This document shows positions 8,872 to 17,080 of a DNA stretch of 36,365 nt, piece by piece; within the stretch, counting starts at the first letter, position 1, and every line of letters starts with the position of its first letter. A program made the position numbers and the translations under genes. Origin of the DNA: a bacterium. Lineage in GTDB: Bacteria; Planctomycetota; UBA8108; UBA1146. The notes below the pieces were generated by a model. It searched no databases. It was not told the DNA's origin and saw nothing but the letters and a program-made list of their open reading frames with translations. Location of the stretch: the NCBI GenBank assembly GCA_029976805.1, contig JAPOLY010000022.1:1-36365 (forward strand). The letters run 5' to 3'.

Positions 8872-10737
8872 CTATTCTTCTTCGCCAGTGGATTCCCCCG
8901 GCAAGGGCGGGTAAATCCAACGGATGGTCCAAGGGTAAAGCGGAGTGCCGTGATCCTTGGCAGCGTCCTCACTGCCTCCGCGGGTACGTCCCATTTTGAA
9001 ATTGTCGTCCGGTGCCCACATCAGCATCGTTTCCATGCCGACTTCGCGGGACACCCGCTCGCGACCATAATCTGCTTCGCCAAATGAAGCCTTCAAAGAA
9101 GCCTCAATCGGATCCGCAACCATCGCCTTGAGCTGATTGTTGTTGGTAGTGGCGTCTCCCTGGTCATAGCGGAAGCCACGAACGGTCACCTGATAACGAT
9201 CGTTGTAAACGATGTCTTCGGCATCGGTTTTGGAACCCTTGTCGAGGATCGTCCCGTCCTCGCGCACGCGAATTTTGCGAATTTCAAAACCTGAGAGCCA
9301 GGTCTTGCCCGTATTCAGCGACTCCTGTTCCGTTTCCACGGATCCACGGGTGCTGTCCTTGTCGGGACCATCTTCCACTTCGATTCGCACCGATTCAGAA
9401 ACCTGTTCCGAATTGGGAATACTGGCGATCAATGCCAGAACCTCGCTGGGAGCCAAGCGTCCGGCACCGTGAGCCAGAAGAAGGTTCTGTCTGGTTTCGA
9501 GACTGGATCGATCGACATCCTGAAGATCAGTCAGTTTCTTCTCATTTGATTTCAGTTCGTTGACAAGTTTCGCCTCTTGGAGAACCGCATTGGCGTCGTC
9601 AATCTTGCCCCCGAAAATCAGAATGAAGAAAACAATCAGCAAGTAGAGGGAAGCCGTCGCCCCCAACACCACTTTTTGCTTCTTCTTGAACTCTGCCGCC
9701 TCTTGCTGCTCCTGCGGCAACAGATTCAGTTGAACGTCACCGAGGCCGAGAGCCTGCAATCCCGCACCGATACAAGAAGTAAAGGACTGGAGATCCTGTT
9801 GCACCAAGTTTGCTTCGGGGCGAATCCGGACTCTCTGAAGGGATTTGAAAATCTGTACACGTATCCGCAGGTTGTCTTCAAGGAACTTGCGCAGTCCGAC
9901 AACCTTGCCGCTTCCTCCAAAGAGGAAGAGATCCTCAATTTTCAACTCCCCGGCCCGTGACTTGTAGTAACCGATCGAACGATTGATCTCACTGACAAGA
10001 TCGCGAAGCAATGGCTGCAGCACTTCAAAAATCTTGGCGGCGTGATCCGACTTGGCAGCGGTCACCTTGAGGTTCTCAGCCTCTTCTTCAGAGCAGTTGA
10101 AACGCTCCTGAAGGGCATTCGTGAAATCCTTGCCAGAGACAGGGATCGAACGGAACCAGTAACGGGACTCATTGACGACGACAAGATCGGTGTGATGAGC
10201 ACCGATCTCGAGGGCGACCATGGGACGCTTCGGACGAAGATCGAACCGGATCAGATTCAACAGTCCCACATTGCCCAGTGTCAGGACATCGACGCCGAGG
10301 TTGTCGGAATCAAGATCCTCCAGAAGGTCGGAAACCTCTTCCTGGCGAACCGCAAAGATTCCAATTTCCTTTTCGCCATCTTCGGTATCGCCACAGACAT
10401 GGCTATCCCAAATGACGTCTTCCATCGGCAGGGGAATATTCTGTTGAGCTTCGTAACCGATCAACTCTTCCAGCTTTTTTCCATCCACGGGCGGAACCGT
10501 GATGAAACTCGTGAGAGCAGAGCGACTGGGAAGAGCGATCGCCAGAGGACCGGCGATCGAATGCTGCGATGCCAATGTCGAAATCGCAGCGGCATTGGCC
10601 TCTGGGCCAGCCCCCGATGGATGCTCTATTTTTTCAGCGGCAATGATTTCAGCACCATTGCCGGATCGCTGGATTTTGATCGCCTTGAGGGAACTCTTTC
10701 CCCCGTCGATACACCAGACTTCGTCGAAGTCAGCCAT
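8872..10737 (-). CDS. pilM: PilM-PilN fusion, type IV pilus inner-membrane assembly protein
   Basis: A 621-aa fusion. Residues 1 to about 335 are a PilM/FtsA-like actin-fold ATPase: phosphate-1-like loop IDGGKSSLKAIKI, GYEAQQNIPLPMEDVIWD (PilM hallmark), phosphate-2 ALEIGAHHTDLVVV, and adenosine motif LFLFGGSGKVVGL. At about residue 339 comes NLLPQE, the short PilN motif that binds the PilM groove in other bacteria (established for Thermus and Pseudomonas). A membrane helix follows (VVLGATASLYLLIVFFILIFGG, about 353-375), then a periplasmic coiled coil and PilN-like domain. So the usual PilM-PilN contact is made in cis. The track start at 10752 is GTG. ATG 10737 sits behind GGAGAGAGGTAGC, which is the better start. 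It is the first gene of the pil/TPR/ExbB run. About 930 bp without a gene lie upstream. Confidence 0.9.
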   Translation of the reverse strand: MADFDEVWCIDGGKSSLKAIKIQRSGNGAEIIAAEKIEHPSGAGPEANAAAISTLASQHSIAGPLAIALPSRSALTSFITVPPVDGKKLEELIGYEAQQNIPLPMEDVIWDSHVCGDTEDGEKEIGIFAVRQEEVSDLLEDLDSDNLGVDVLTLGNVGLLNLIRFDLRPKRPMVALEIGAHHTDLVVVNESRYWFRSIPVSGKDFTNALQERFNCSEEEAENLKVTAAKSDHAAKIFEVLQPLLRDLVSEINRSIGYYKSRAGELKIEDLFLFGGSGKVVGLRKFLEDNLRIRVQIFKSLQRVRIRPEANLVQQDLQSFTSCIGAGLQALGLGDVQLNLLPQEQQEAAEFKKKQKVVLGATASLYLLIVFFILIFGGKIDDANAVLQEAKLVNELKSNEKKLTDLQDVDRSSLETRQNLLLAHGAGRLAPSEVLALIASIPNSEQVSESVRIEVEDGPDKDSTRGSVETEQESLNTGKTWLSGFEIRKIRVREDGTILDKGSKTDAEDIVYNDRYQVTVRGFRYDQGDATTNNNQLKAMVADPIEASLKASFGEADYGRERVSREVGMETMLMWAPDDNFKMGRTRGGSEDAAKDHGTPLYPWTIRWIYPPLPGESTGEEE

Positions 10738-11070
10738 GCTACCTCTCTCCACCTTCTGACCCCTACATGGGAGCCGTCAGGGATCTGCTCTCTACAGGCA
10801 GATCGAATGGTACAAATCATCACTTCAACAGTTTCAAACCAGCACAGCAGTGAGCGAAAGAATCGGGCGAAACAAATCCGCCAAAAAAGACGGGAACGAA
10901 TCCAACCCAGAGGGCGTTCTTCATTCCAGACTCTTGCACGACACTTCCACTGCAGCGAACGCCGCAACATTCAAACTTCGGCTGAAGACCGAATGTCACC
11001 GCTACTCTGCTTCACACTTCTCTCGTCAATACAAACTCAGGAATCGCAAACACTGCATCGCAACCCTCGG

Positions 11071-11098
11071 TCATGACAAACACGTCACGACAAACGCG
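11071..11098. repeat. imperfect 14-bp tandem repeat upstream of the pil operon
   Basis: TCATGACAAACACG is followed immediately by TCACGACAAACGCG, with 2 mismatches in 14. Nearby sequence has TCGCAAACA, TCGCAACCC and TCGCAACTC (11044-11107). Together these form a small repeat cluster about 340 bp upstream of the pilMN start. It could be a binding site for a regulator or chance in a biased sequence. There is no direct functional evidence. Confidence 0.45.
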
Positions 11099-11648
11099 CT
11101 CGCAACTCCCTGAATCAAAGCTTGCAGGAATCACTGAAATGGAATGAGTGCTCTTCACCTTCCGACCCCACTTCGCAAAGGAGCTGGAACCTTGCGGAAC
11201 CACTTCCGGGAAGCGTGACTGAAACCGCGATCGCACCTGGTGAAATCCCCGACGCAATCGTGCTCTCTGTCGAAGGCCAAACCGGCTTCCGTTGCAGACC
11301 ACTTCGCTATCCATAGAGGAGAAGAGACTTTGGAATCCTTCGCAGATTCCGGACTATCGTAACTCCCCGATGGCCAAAGCATGAATCGGCCCGCAACCCG
11401 CTACCGGATGGATTCGGTTCATCGAAATTCGATTTCCGAATACAGACGGTTCGCCGGTCAGCACTGCACACCATTCCGGTGGTCGACGTCTCCGTTTCCC
11501 ACCGAAACCCACAAACTTGTATCCACTCAAAATCCGAAGAGCTCATCAGAAAGTTGACGCAATCTTTACTCACGCAAAGGAGGCGCAGACAAGTCAGAAA
11601 CGGTCTCTTCGGTTCATTCTTTCCTTCCCCATATGCAGAATCTGCCCT

Positions 11649-11668
11649 CCCGGACCTGTGAGTCCGGG
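11649..11668. repeat. 7-bp-stem hairpin next to the mtaB-udg terminator
   Basis: CCCGGAC-CTGTGA-GTCCGGG is a perfect 7-bp stem with a 6-nt loop. It lies just downstream (in the minus direction) of the U-tract hairpin at 11672-11696. It has no T-run of its own on either strand. It may be a back-up terminator element or a 3'-end stability structure of the udg transcript. Confidence 0.5.
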
Positions 11669-11671
11669 ATG

Positions 11672-11696
11672 AAAAATCCCTCTTGGGGAAGAGGGA
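11672..11696 (-). terminator. intrinsic terminator of the ridA-dpp-mtaB-udg transcript
   Basis: On the minus strand TCCCTCTT-CCCC-AAGAGGGA forms a perfect 8-bp stem with a 4-nt loop, followed at once by TTTTTC. It lies about 100 nt beyond the stop of the uracil-DNA glycosylase gene, in the correct orientation. A second stable hairpin without a U-tract follows it. Confidence 0.75.
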
Positions 11697-11794
11697 AGTA
11701 TAGATGCCTGATAAGCGGAGTCAACGCCCCGAAACAGTCTCATTTGCCAAAATTCGATCGTCCTGAGGAGTTGAGGAGAATCGGAATTACCCCC

Positions 11795-12598
11795 TCAGCG
11801 GGGCAGGTCCAAAGCGGAGATGACCCGCTGCAGATCTCGCCAGCACTCCGCCTTGAACTGGGGCTGACGAAGCAGGAAGGCAGGGTGGTAGGTCACCACC
11901 ACAGGAATGCCTTTGTAAAGGGGAGATTGCCCCCTGAGACGCTTCAGAGAGGTTTCCTCCCCTGTCAAAAAGGCGGCTGCGGGTTTGCCGAGAGCGACGA
12001 TCAGCTCGGGGTTGACCAGCTCTATCTGCTTTTCAAGGAAGCCTTTGCACGATTGGACCTCCTCCGGACGGGGGTCCCGGTTCTCGGGAGGACGACATTT
12101 CAGTACATTGGCAATGTAAACCTGGTCACGGGTTAACTTCAGGCCCTGAGTAATGATCCGGTCCAGAAGTTGACCAGCCCGGCCAACGAAGGGCTCACCA
12201 CGCCGATCCTCTTCTGCCCCGGGTGCCTCGCCGACAAACATCAGTCTTGCCCCGGGATCACCACAGCCAAAGACCGTTTGGGTGCGGGTTTGACTCAGAG
12301 AGCATGCTTCACAACCGGAGACCTTCTGAGCGAGCCCGAGAAGGTCGCCTGGAAGAACAGAACTCATTCCCTTTTCAGCACTTACAGCATTTCCTACGGG
12401 TCTTTCAACAACACTGATCGGATTCTCCTCCACCCTGGAGCCGGGTTCGACCGGAGGATCCTCAAGTGGAATGCTTTCCGTTTTGGGAGAATCGGCGATC
12501 AGATCCCCCCTCCGTCGACGAACGCCCCAACCCGCCAGAGCACGATCATGAAATTCAGCCGGAAAGTGCAGATTCCCGTGTTGCGGAAGATCAGGCAT
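11795..12598 (-). CDS. udg: family 4 uracil-DNA glycosylase (iron-sulfur type)
   Basis: Removes uracil from DNA to start base-excision repair. The 267-aa protein has the family-4 motif [25 protein letters not shown] and motif B YHPAFLLR. Four cysteines are placed as in [4Fe-4S] UDGs: the GCEAC pair before the catalytic domain, [14 protein letters not shown], and VQSCKGF. The first 80 or so residues are a low-complexity, Pro/Glu/Arg-rich extension without a recognised domain; N-terminal extensions are frequent in this family. The track start (12739) lies deep inside mtaB. ATG 12598 has GGGAGG upstream and overlaps the mtaB stop by 8 nt, so the two are probably translationally coupled. It is the last gene before the terminator at 11672-11696. 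Confidence 0.93.
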   Translation of the reverse strand: MPDLPQHGNLHFPAEFHDRALAGWGVRRRRGDLIADSPKTESIPLEDPPVEPGSRVEENPISVVERPVGNAVSAEKGMSSVLPGDLLGLAQKVSGCEACSLSQTRTQTVFGCGDPGARLMFVGEAPGAEEDRRGEPFVGRAGQLLDRIITQGLKLTRDQVYIANVLKCRPPENRDPRPEEVQSCKGFLEKQIELVNPELIVALGKPAAAFLTGEETSLKRLRGQSPLYKGIPVVVTYHPAFLLRQPQFKAECWRDLQRVISALDLPR

Positions 12599-13895
12599 GA
12601 CGAGCCTCCCGGACCGGATGCCGAGCCAGGAACTTGTCCCCCTCAACAGATTCCAGCAACAAGGGGATTTCCTGACCCCGAACCGCATCTCCTTCGCGAA
12701 CCCTGACCCGCAGCCCCTCTCGGGACATCCCCTCACCACCTCCGTCGGAATTTGTTTTTTCGATCAGGACATGTGCGATCTGACCCAATCTCTTTTCCGC
12801 AACCTGGAGCTGGATTTTTTCACAAAATTCCCGGGCACGAACCATGCGGTCATGTCGGACCTCCGGCGAAACGTGATCGGGCAACCGTGCGGCTCGGGTA
12901 CGCGGCCGGGGACTGTAGGGAAAGAGGTGAACCTTGGCGAAGCCGATCTCTTCCACTCTTCGCATCGATTCCTGAAAGTCATCTTCTGTCTCACCGGGAA
13001 AACCGATGATCAGATCGGTCGCAAGGGTGGCATCCGGCAAACGCTTTCGAGTTCGATCCATCGCTTCCGTAAAATCTTTCAGCGAGTAGTCCCTGCCCAT
13101 GGCTTCAAGAATCCGTGCGCTGCCACTTTGCAAAGGCACATGAAAGAAACGGCACAATCCTTCGTCATTTTCAAAAGCCTGAAGAAATCGGTCGGTAAAG
13201 GCACCTTCGCCGATGGACGAAAGACGGATTCGATCAATTCCGGCGATTTGTCGCAGCTCCGTCAGCAACCGCCCCAGGCCATCTTCAATCCCCAGATCCC
13301 GCCCCCATTGACGCAGGTGGATACCCGTCAGCACCAGCTCTGAAAAACCGGCCTCTGCCAGCCTCTTCGCTTCATCCAATACCGGTTGATGATCCCTGCT
13401 GCGGGACCCCCCTCGCATATAGGGGATGATGCAATAACTGCAGAAAGAATCGCAGCCATCCTGAATCTTCAGGAATGCTCTCGTACGCCCCTCAAAACCG
13501 GAAATCTTCAAACCAAAAATGTCCCGGGACTTTCTTTTGATCGGGCCTGTCGACAATTCTGCACCGGTAATGATTTCAGCGATGCGATGCTTTTCTTCAT
13601 TCCCAACCAGATGGGTCACTCCCGGAATCTCTGCCAACCTCTCGCGATCGTCTTCAGAGATACATCCGGTGACGATGACTTCTGCGGCTGGATTTTTACG
13701 GGTCACGGATTTGATACGCTCCTCAACCTTGAGGCCCGCCCGCTCGGTGACCGTGCAGGAGTTGACGACAACCAGGTCGACCCCTTCCGCCTTGGCAACT
13801 TCCTGATATCCCAAGTCGAGAATCTCTTCCCGGATCGCCTGCGTATCGTATTGGTTGATCTTGCAACCAAAGGTGATGAAGGCGCACTCGGGCAT
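12591..13895 (-). CDS. mtaB: tRNA t6A37 methylthiotransferase MtaB (radical SAM)
   Basis: Adds the 2-methylthio group to t6A at position 37 of ANN-decoding tRNAs. A 434-aa protein with three parts: the UPF0004 domain with Cys at FGCKINQYDTQ, NSCTVT and VTGCIS; the radical-SAM cluster motif DGCDSFCSYC (CxxxCxxC); and a C-terminal TRAM-like segment (LGQIAHVLIEKTNSDGGGEGMS...). MtaB rather than MiaB is favoured by the opening FGCKINQYDT ('LGCKVNQ' class) and by DGCDSFCSYCIIPYMRG. The start at ATG 13895 (MPECAFITFGCK) aligns with the usual MtaB N-terminus. The longer ATG at 13922 directly abuts the dppF stop but adds WICRESEI and has no Shine-Dalgarno. It overlaps udg by 8 nt at its 3' end. Confidence 0.92.
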   Translation of the reverse strand: MPECAFITFGCKINQYDTQAIREEILDLGYQEVAKAEGVDLVVVNSCTVTERAGLKVEERIKSVTRKNPAAEVIVTGCISEDDRERLAEIPGVTHLVGNEEKHRIAEIITGAELSTGPIKRKSRDIFGLKISGFEGRTRAFLKIQDGCDSFCSYCIIPYMRGGSRSRDHQPVLDEAKRLAEAGFSELVLTGIHLRQWGRDLGIEDGLGRLLTELRQIAGIDRIRLSSIGEGAFTDRFLQAFENDEGLCRFFHVPLQSGSARILEAMGRDYSLKDFTEAMDRTRKRLPDATLATDLIIGFPGETEDDFQESMRRVEEIGFAKVHLFPYSPRPRTRAARLPDHVSPEVRHDRMVRAREFCEKIQLQVAEKRLGQIAHVLIEKTNSDGGGEGMSREGLRVRVREGDAVRGQEIPLLLESVEGDKFLARHPVREARHA

Positions 13896-13922
13896 AATCT
13901 CTGACTCTCTACAAATCCACAT

Positions 13923-14930
13923 TCAGGCGGATTTGTCACCGATTCCCACAGGACTGTCGAGCCAACAATAACTCTGATGTCCCTCAGCCACCGCGATTCC
14001 ACCGGGAACCTCCACAGAACACCGGGGTCCCACCTCGGGACACCGTGTATGGAATGGACAACCGGGAGGTGGGTTGATCGGAGAAGGAACATCACCGGCG
14101 AGAAGAATTCGGTTCTTCTTGCGCTTCGGATCCGGCTCAGGAACCGCCGACAAAAGAGCCCGGGTATAAGGGTGACGCGGATTGGAATACAGATCTTTCG
14201 AATCCGCTTCCTCAACGATTTTGCCAAGATACATCACAGCCACGCGATCGCTGATGTGCTCGACTACAGCAAGGTCATGAGCGATGAAAAGATAGGAGAG
14301 ATCAAACTCATCCTGAAGATCGAGCAGAAGGTTAATGATCTGTGCCTGAATCGAAACGTCGAGAGCACTGACCGCCTCATCGCACACGATGAACTCTGGC
14401 TCAACAGAGAGAGCCCGGGCGATACCGACACGCTGCCTTTGCCCTCCTGAGAACTCATGGGGATAGCGATTGATGTGATTGATCGGATCGAGACCACAAC
14501 GATCCATCAAGTGCTGGACTTTTTCGCGGATCTCGGACTCAGAGCCCATGCCGTGAATGTGAGGTCCTTCGCTGAGGATGGCCCCCACCGTCATTCGCGG
14601 GTTGAGAGAGCCATAAGGATCCTGGAAGATGATCTGCATTCTCTTGCGCAAAGCCCGAAGAGCATTTCCCTGAGTGTTTCGCACATCGATGCCGTCAAAG
14701 CGAACAGACCCCTCAGTAGGCTCGACCAGCCTCAGGATCGAACGACCCACAGTGGTCTTGCCGCAACCGGATTCTCCAACCAAACCCAGAGTTTGCTTGC
14801 GCCCGAGAGTGAAACTCACTCCGTCGACGGCCTTGACGTGCCCCGTCACTTTCGAAAAAACACCGGAGCGGATGGGAAACCAGGTCCGCAGACCCTCTAC
14901 CTCCAATAACGGAGTTTCTTTTTCTGACAT
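13923..14930 (-). CDS. dppF: dipeptide/oligopeptide ABC transporter ATP-binding protein, DppF/OppF type
   Basis: Cytoplasmic ATPase subunit of a peptide importer, 335 aa. Walker A is [16 protein letters not shown], the signature is [15 protein letters not shown], and Walker B is [18 protein letters not shown]. The C-terminal oligopeptide-transporter extension is [19 protein letters not shown], whose cysteines are known in some Dpp/Opp ATPases to hold an Fe-S cluster. The F-type assignment follows from gene order (D then F) and the [19 protein letters not shown] region. ATG 14930 shares one base with the dppD stop (TGATG); the track start at 14981 would overlap dppD by 52 nt. No permease or substrate-binding gene is adjacent, so its membrane partner is elsewhere. 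Confidence 0.92.
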   Translation of the reverse strand: MSEKETPLLEVEGLRTWFPIRSGVFSKVTGHVKAVDGVSFTLGRKQTLGLVGESGCGKTTVGRSILRLVEPTEGSVRFDGIDVRNTQGNALRALRKRMQIIFQDPYGSLNPRMTVGAILSEGPHIHGMGSESEIREKVQHLMDRCGLDPINHINRYPHEFSGGQRQRVGIARALSVEPEFIVCDEAVSALDVSIQAQIINLLLDLQDEFDLSYLFIAHDLAVVEHISDRVAVMYLGKIVEEADSKDLYSNPRHPYTRALLSAVPEPDPKRKKNRILLAGDVPSPINPPPGCPFHTRCPEVGPRCSVEVPGGIAVAEGHQSYCWLDSPVGIGDKSA

Positions 14931-15937
14931 CAAACGGCTCCATTCTCTGAAGCCTTGAAGACTTCTTCCCAGTGGTGACAAGCCACCTGGTGCTTCGGGT
15001 CAATCTGATTCAGATCCGGTTCTGTTGCAGCGCACGTTTCAGACGCATGGGGACAACGGGGTCTAAACTTGCAGCCACTGGGAAACTGGAGGGGGTTGGG
15101 AACATTGCCCTCGATCACCTCGAGGCGTTCGCTTTCCTGTTCCAATCGGGGCAGGGAGCGGAAGAGTCCAACGGTGTAGGGATGCTTGGGGTTTTCGAAC
15201 AGCTCTTCCACAGGAGCGCTCTCCACCACTTTACCGGCGTACATGACCACCACATGGTCTGCATTTTCAGCGACGACCCCGAGGTCGTGGGTGATCATCA
15301 GGATCGCCATTCCCTTTTCCCTTTGAAGATCCCTGAGCAACTCCAGTATCTGCGCCTGAATGGTGACGTCCAGCGCAGTGGTCGGTTCGTCTGCGATCAG
15401 CAGGGAGGGGTTGCAGGCGAGGGCGATGGCGATCATGACCCGCTGCTTCATTCCTCCCGAAAGTTGATGGGGATATTCATCGATCCGTTGCTCCGGAGAA
15501 GGAATCCCCACCTGCTTCAAAAGCTCAATGCTTCGCTCTCGGGCTTCCGCTTTGGTCATCCCCTCATGCAATCGCAGGGATTCTCCGATCTGATCTCCCA
15601 CCCTGAATACCGGATTCAAGCTGGTCATCGGTTCCTGGAAGATGACCGAGATCTCCTTGCCCCGTATTTTGCGCATCTTCGCTTCGGACTTTTCGAGGAG
15701 GTTCTCTCCTTTGAAAAGAATCTCGCCGCCCACGTATTTTCCGGGTGGAGTCGGGACAAGCTGAAGGATACTCATGGCGGTGACAGATTTACCACAACCC
15801 GATTCCCCGACGACGCCCAAAGTTTCCCCGGGTCGGATCGAATAACTGACGCCGTCGACCGCGCGGGCGACGCCATCATCGGTGTAGAACCAGGTCTTCA
15901 GGTCTTCGATGGAGAGTAACGGTTTTTCAGAACTCAA
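14930..15937 (-). CDS. dppD: dipeptide/oligopeptide ABC transporter ATP-binding protein, DppD/OppD type
   Basis: Second ATPase subunit, 335 aa. Walker A is [18 protein letters not shown], the signature is [15 protein letters not shown], and Walker B is [18 protein letters not shown]. The C-terminal Cys-containing extension is [18 protein letters not shown]. Length and motifs are standard. The start ATG 15937 overlaps the ridA stop (ATGA), and the 3' end shares one base with dppF. This tight coupling indicates co-expression of ridA-dppD-dppF-mtaB-udg. Permeases and binding protein are missing from the neighbourhood. Confidence 0.93.
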   Translation of the reverse strand: MSSEKPLLSIEDLKTWFYTDDGVARAVDGVSYSIRPGETLGVVGESGCGKSVTAMSILQLVPTPPGKYVGGEILFKGENLLEKSEAKMRKIRGKEISVIFQEPMTSLNPVFRVGDQIGESLRLHEGMTKAEARERSIELLKQVGIPSPEQRIDEYPHQLSGGMKQRVMIAIALACNPSLLIADEPTTALDVTIQAQILELLRDLQREKGMAILMITHDLGVVAENADHVVVMYAGKVVESAPVEELFENPKHPYTVGLFRSLPRLEQESERLEVIEGNVPNPLQFPSGCKFRPRCPHASETCAATEPDLNQIDPKHQVACHHWEEVFKASENGAV

Positions 15938-16332
15938 CGATTCTCTCTCTTCCGGGCAACAGCGTCGACTTCCACATCCACCCCCTTCGGCAATGCCGCT
16001 GCCTGAATACAGGCTCGAGCCGGAAACGGATCAGTGAAAAACTCGGCATACACCCTGTTCACCGCCTCAAAGTCGGACATGTCGGAAAGGTAGACCTGGG
16101 TCTTAACCACATCCTCAAAGCCACAACCTGCGGCTTTCAGGACCTCTCCAAGATTTTTCAGTGCCTGATGAGCCTGATTCTCAATTCCATGGGCGATGGA
16201 GCCATCTTCAGGAACGATGGGAATCTGACCTGAGCAGTAGACCCATCCATCCACCTCCATCGCCTGCGAATAGGGCCCGATGGCTTTCGGGGCCTGGTCA
16301 GTATGGATCGCTTTTCGCAGTGAATCGGACAT
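15934..16332 (-). CDS. ridA: RidA family reactive enamine/imine deaminase
   Basis: Hydrolyses reactive enamine/imine intermediates formed by PLP enzymes (family knowledge). The 132-aa protein has the RidA signature features: [25 protein letters not shown] near the N-terminus, [25 protein letters not shown] in the middle, and the catalytic-type Arg in [32 protein letters not shown] 16332 has GGAAGGAA 5 nt upstream and is preferred over the track start 16359. Its stop overlaps the dppD start by 4 nt (ATGA). A peptide transporter neighbour suggests amino-acid metabolism, but no direct link is shown. Confidence 0.93.
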   Translation of the reverse strand: MSDSLRKAIHTDQAPKAIGPYSQAMEVDGWVYCSGQIPIVPEDGSIAHGIENQAHQALKNLGEVLKAAGCGFEDVVKTQVYLSDMSDFEAVNRVYAEFFTDPFPARACIQAAALPKGVDVEVDAVARKRENR

Positions 16333-16383
16333 GGGGGTTCCTTCCGGGATCGATTCCACCGGAAGAGTCTACCTTTGAGGGGG

Positions 16384-16896
16384 TCAGTTTTCCAGCGACC
16401 CGGGCCTCAGACGCTGGTTCAGTTCCTCGACAACGCCCCCTGCGATGGGCTCGGGAAGAGAATCGCGGACATCTCCTCCAAAAGCGGCAATCTCCTTGAT
16501 ATGGCGACTGGAAAGATGGGAAAACTCCAGGCTCGGGAGAACAAAGACCGTTTCCGCTTCAACATCTGCGGAAATCGATCGGTTGGTCAGGGCCATCGTG
16601 TATTCCGCCTCAAAATCGGCGAAGGTACGAATTCCACGCAAAAGAATACGACAAGTTTCTTTCTGCAGCAGTTCAACGACCAGACCATCGAACGCCTGAA
16701 CCTGAACCCCCGGCATCCCTTCAGTGCAGGCTCTGAGCCATTCCACTCGCTCTTCCGGGGTAAAGAGTGCGGACTTCTGGCGATTGACGGCCACGGCAAC
16801 GATCAGCTCATCAAACATGCGAGATCCACGCTGGATCAGATCCAGATGCCCCTTGTGGGGAGGATCAAAAGTACCGGGGTAAACCGCTTTGCTCAT
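16384..16896 (-). CDS. coaD: phosphopantetheine adenylyltransferase
   Basis: Penultimate step of coenzyme A synthesis: ATP + 4'-phosphopantetheine to dephospho-CoA. The 170-aa protein has the nucleotidyltransferase motif GTFDPPHKGHLDLI, VNRQKSALFTPEERVEWL, the substrate-binding RGIRTFADFEAEYTMALTNR, and C-terminal LSSRHIKEIAAFGGDV. ATG 16896 (MSKAVYPGTFDP) has AAAGGG about 10 nt upstream. The track start 16905 sits only 1-2 nt after that AAAGGG, so the shorter form is chosen. It lies 51 nt upstream of ridA and may be first in that operon. A 184-nt spacer separates it from the LptD-like gene. Confidence 0.95.
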   Translation of the reverse strand: MSKAVYPGTFDPPHKGHLDLIQRGSRMFDELIVAVAVNRQKSALFTPEERVEWLRACTEGMPGVQVQAFDGLVVELLQKETCRILLRGIRTFADFEAEYTMALTNRSISADVEAETVFVLPSLEFSHLSSRHIKEIAAFGGDVRDSLPEPIAGGVVEELNQRLRPGSLEN

Positions 16897-17080
16897 CGGT
16901 TGCATTCCCTTTCAGGAACCGGGGTCGAGACACCAGTCAGAGAACATGATGCCCTCCGGAGATCCCGGCCGAAACCCCTGTCAAAGGAACAAACGTTGCG
17001 AAAATGAAGTTCGGAAGCTGGAGAAGGAGGTCCGGAAAGAGAAAGTCGGGTTCCTGCAGGGGCGATCGTCCAAATGGCGA

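Larger units (their letters stand above)
10738..11671. other. intergenic region with no supportable gene, upstream of the pil operon
   Basis: About 930 bp between the terminator of the mtaB-udg unit and the pilMN start. Only short ORFs occur (100 aa or less, apart from antisense extensions from pilM or udg). None has a convincing Shine-Dalgarno or a recognisable protein. I looked for tRNA T-loops, tmRNA, SRP RNA and RNase P core motifs and saw none. On the transcribed (minus) strand the segment is noticeably T/G-rich, for example GTTTGTCGTGACGTGTTTGTC. A 14-bp tandem repeat and several TCGCAA words lie near 11042-11104. It may contain the promoter and a long 5' leader of the pil operon, or an unrecognised RNA. 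I could not place a convincing sigma-70 or sigma-54 promoter. Confidence 0.6.

Noticed and set aside
7540-9087. 515-aa plus-strand ORF
   Set aside because: Antisense to the PilP-position and PilO-like genes, which have proper ribosome sites and tight operon spacing.
10042-11076. 344-aa plus-strand ORF reaching into the pil upstream region
   Set aside because: Mostly antisense to pilMN, no ribosome site, and no recognisable domain in the intergenic part.
11012-11573. Minus-strand ORFs of 75-100 aa in the pil upstream region
   Set aside because: No Shine-Dalgarno, no signal or motif, mutually overlapping, composition not like neighbouring genes.
10738-11671. Structured RNA gene (tmRNA, SRP RNA, RNase P, tRNA)
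   Set aside because: None of the conserved core motifs or T-loop sequences could be found by eye on either strand.
16979-16984. Perfect TTGACA (-35) on the minus strand upstream of coaD
   Set aside because: No acceptable -10 box at 16-18 nt; not called as a promoter.
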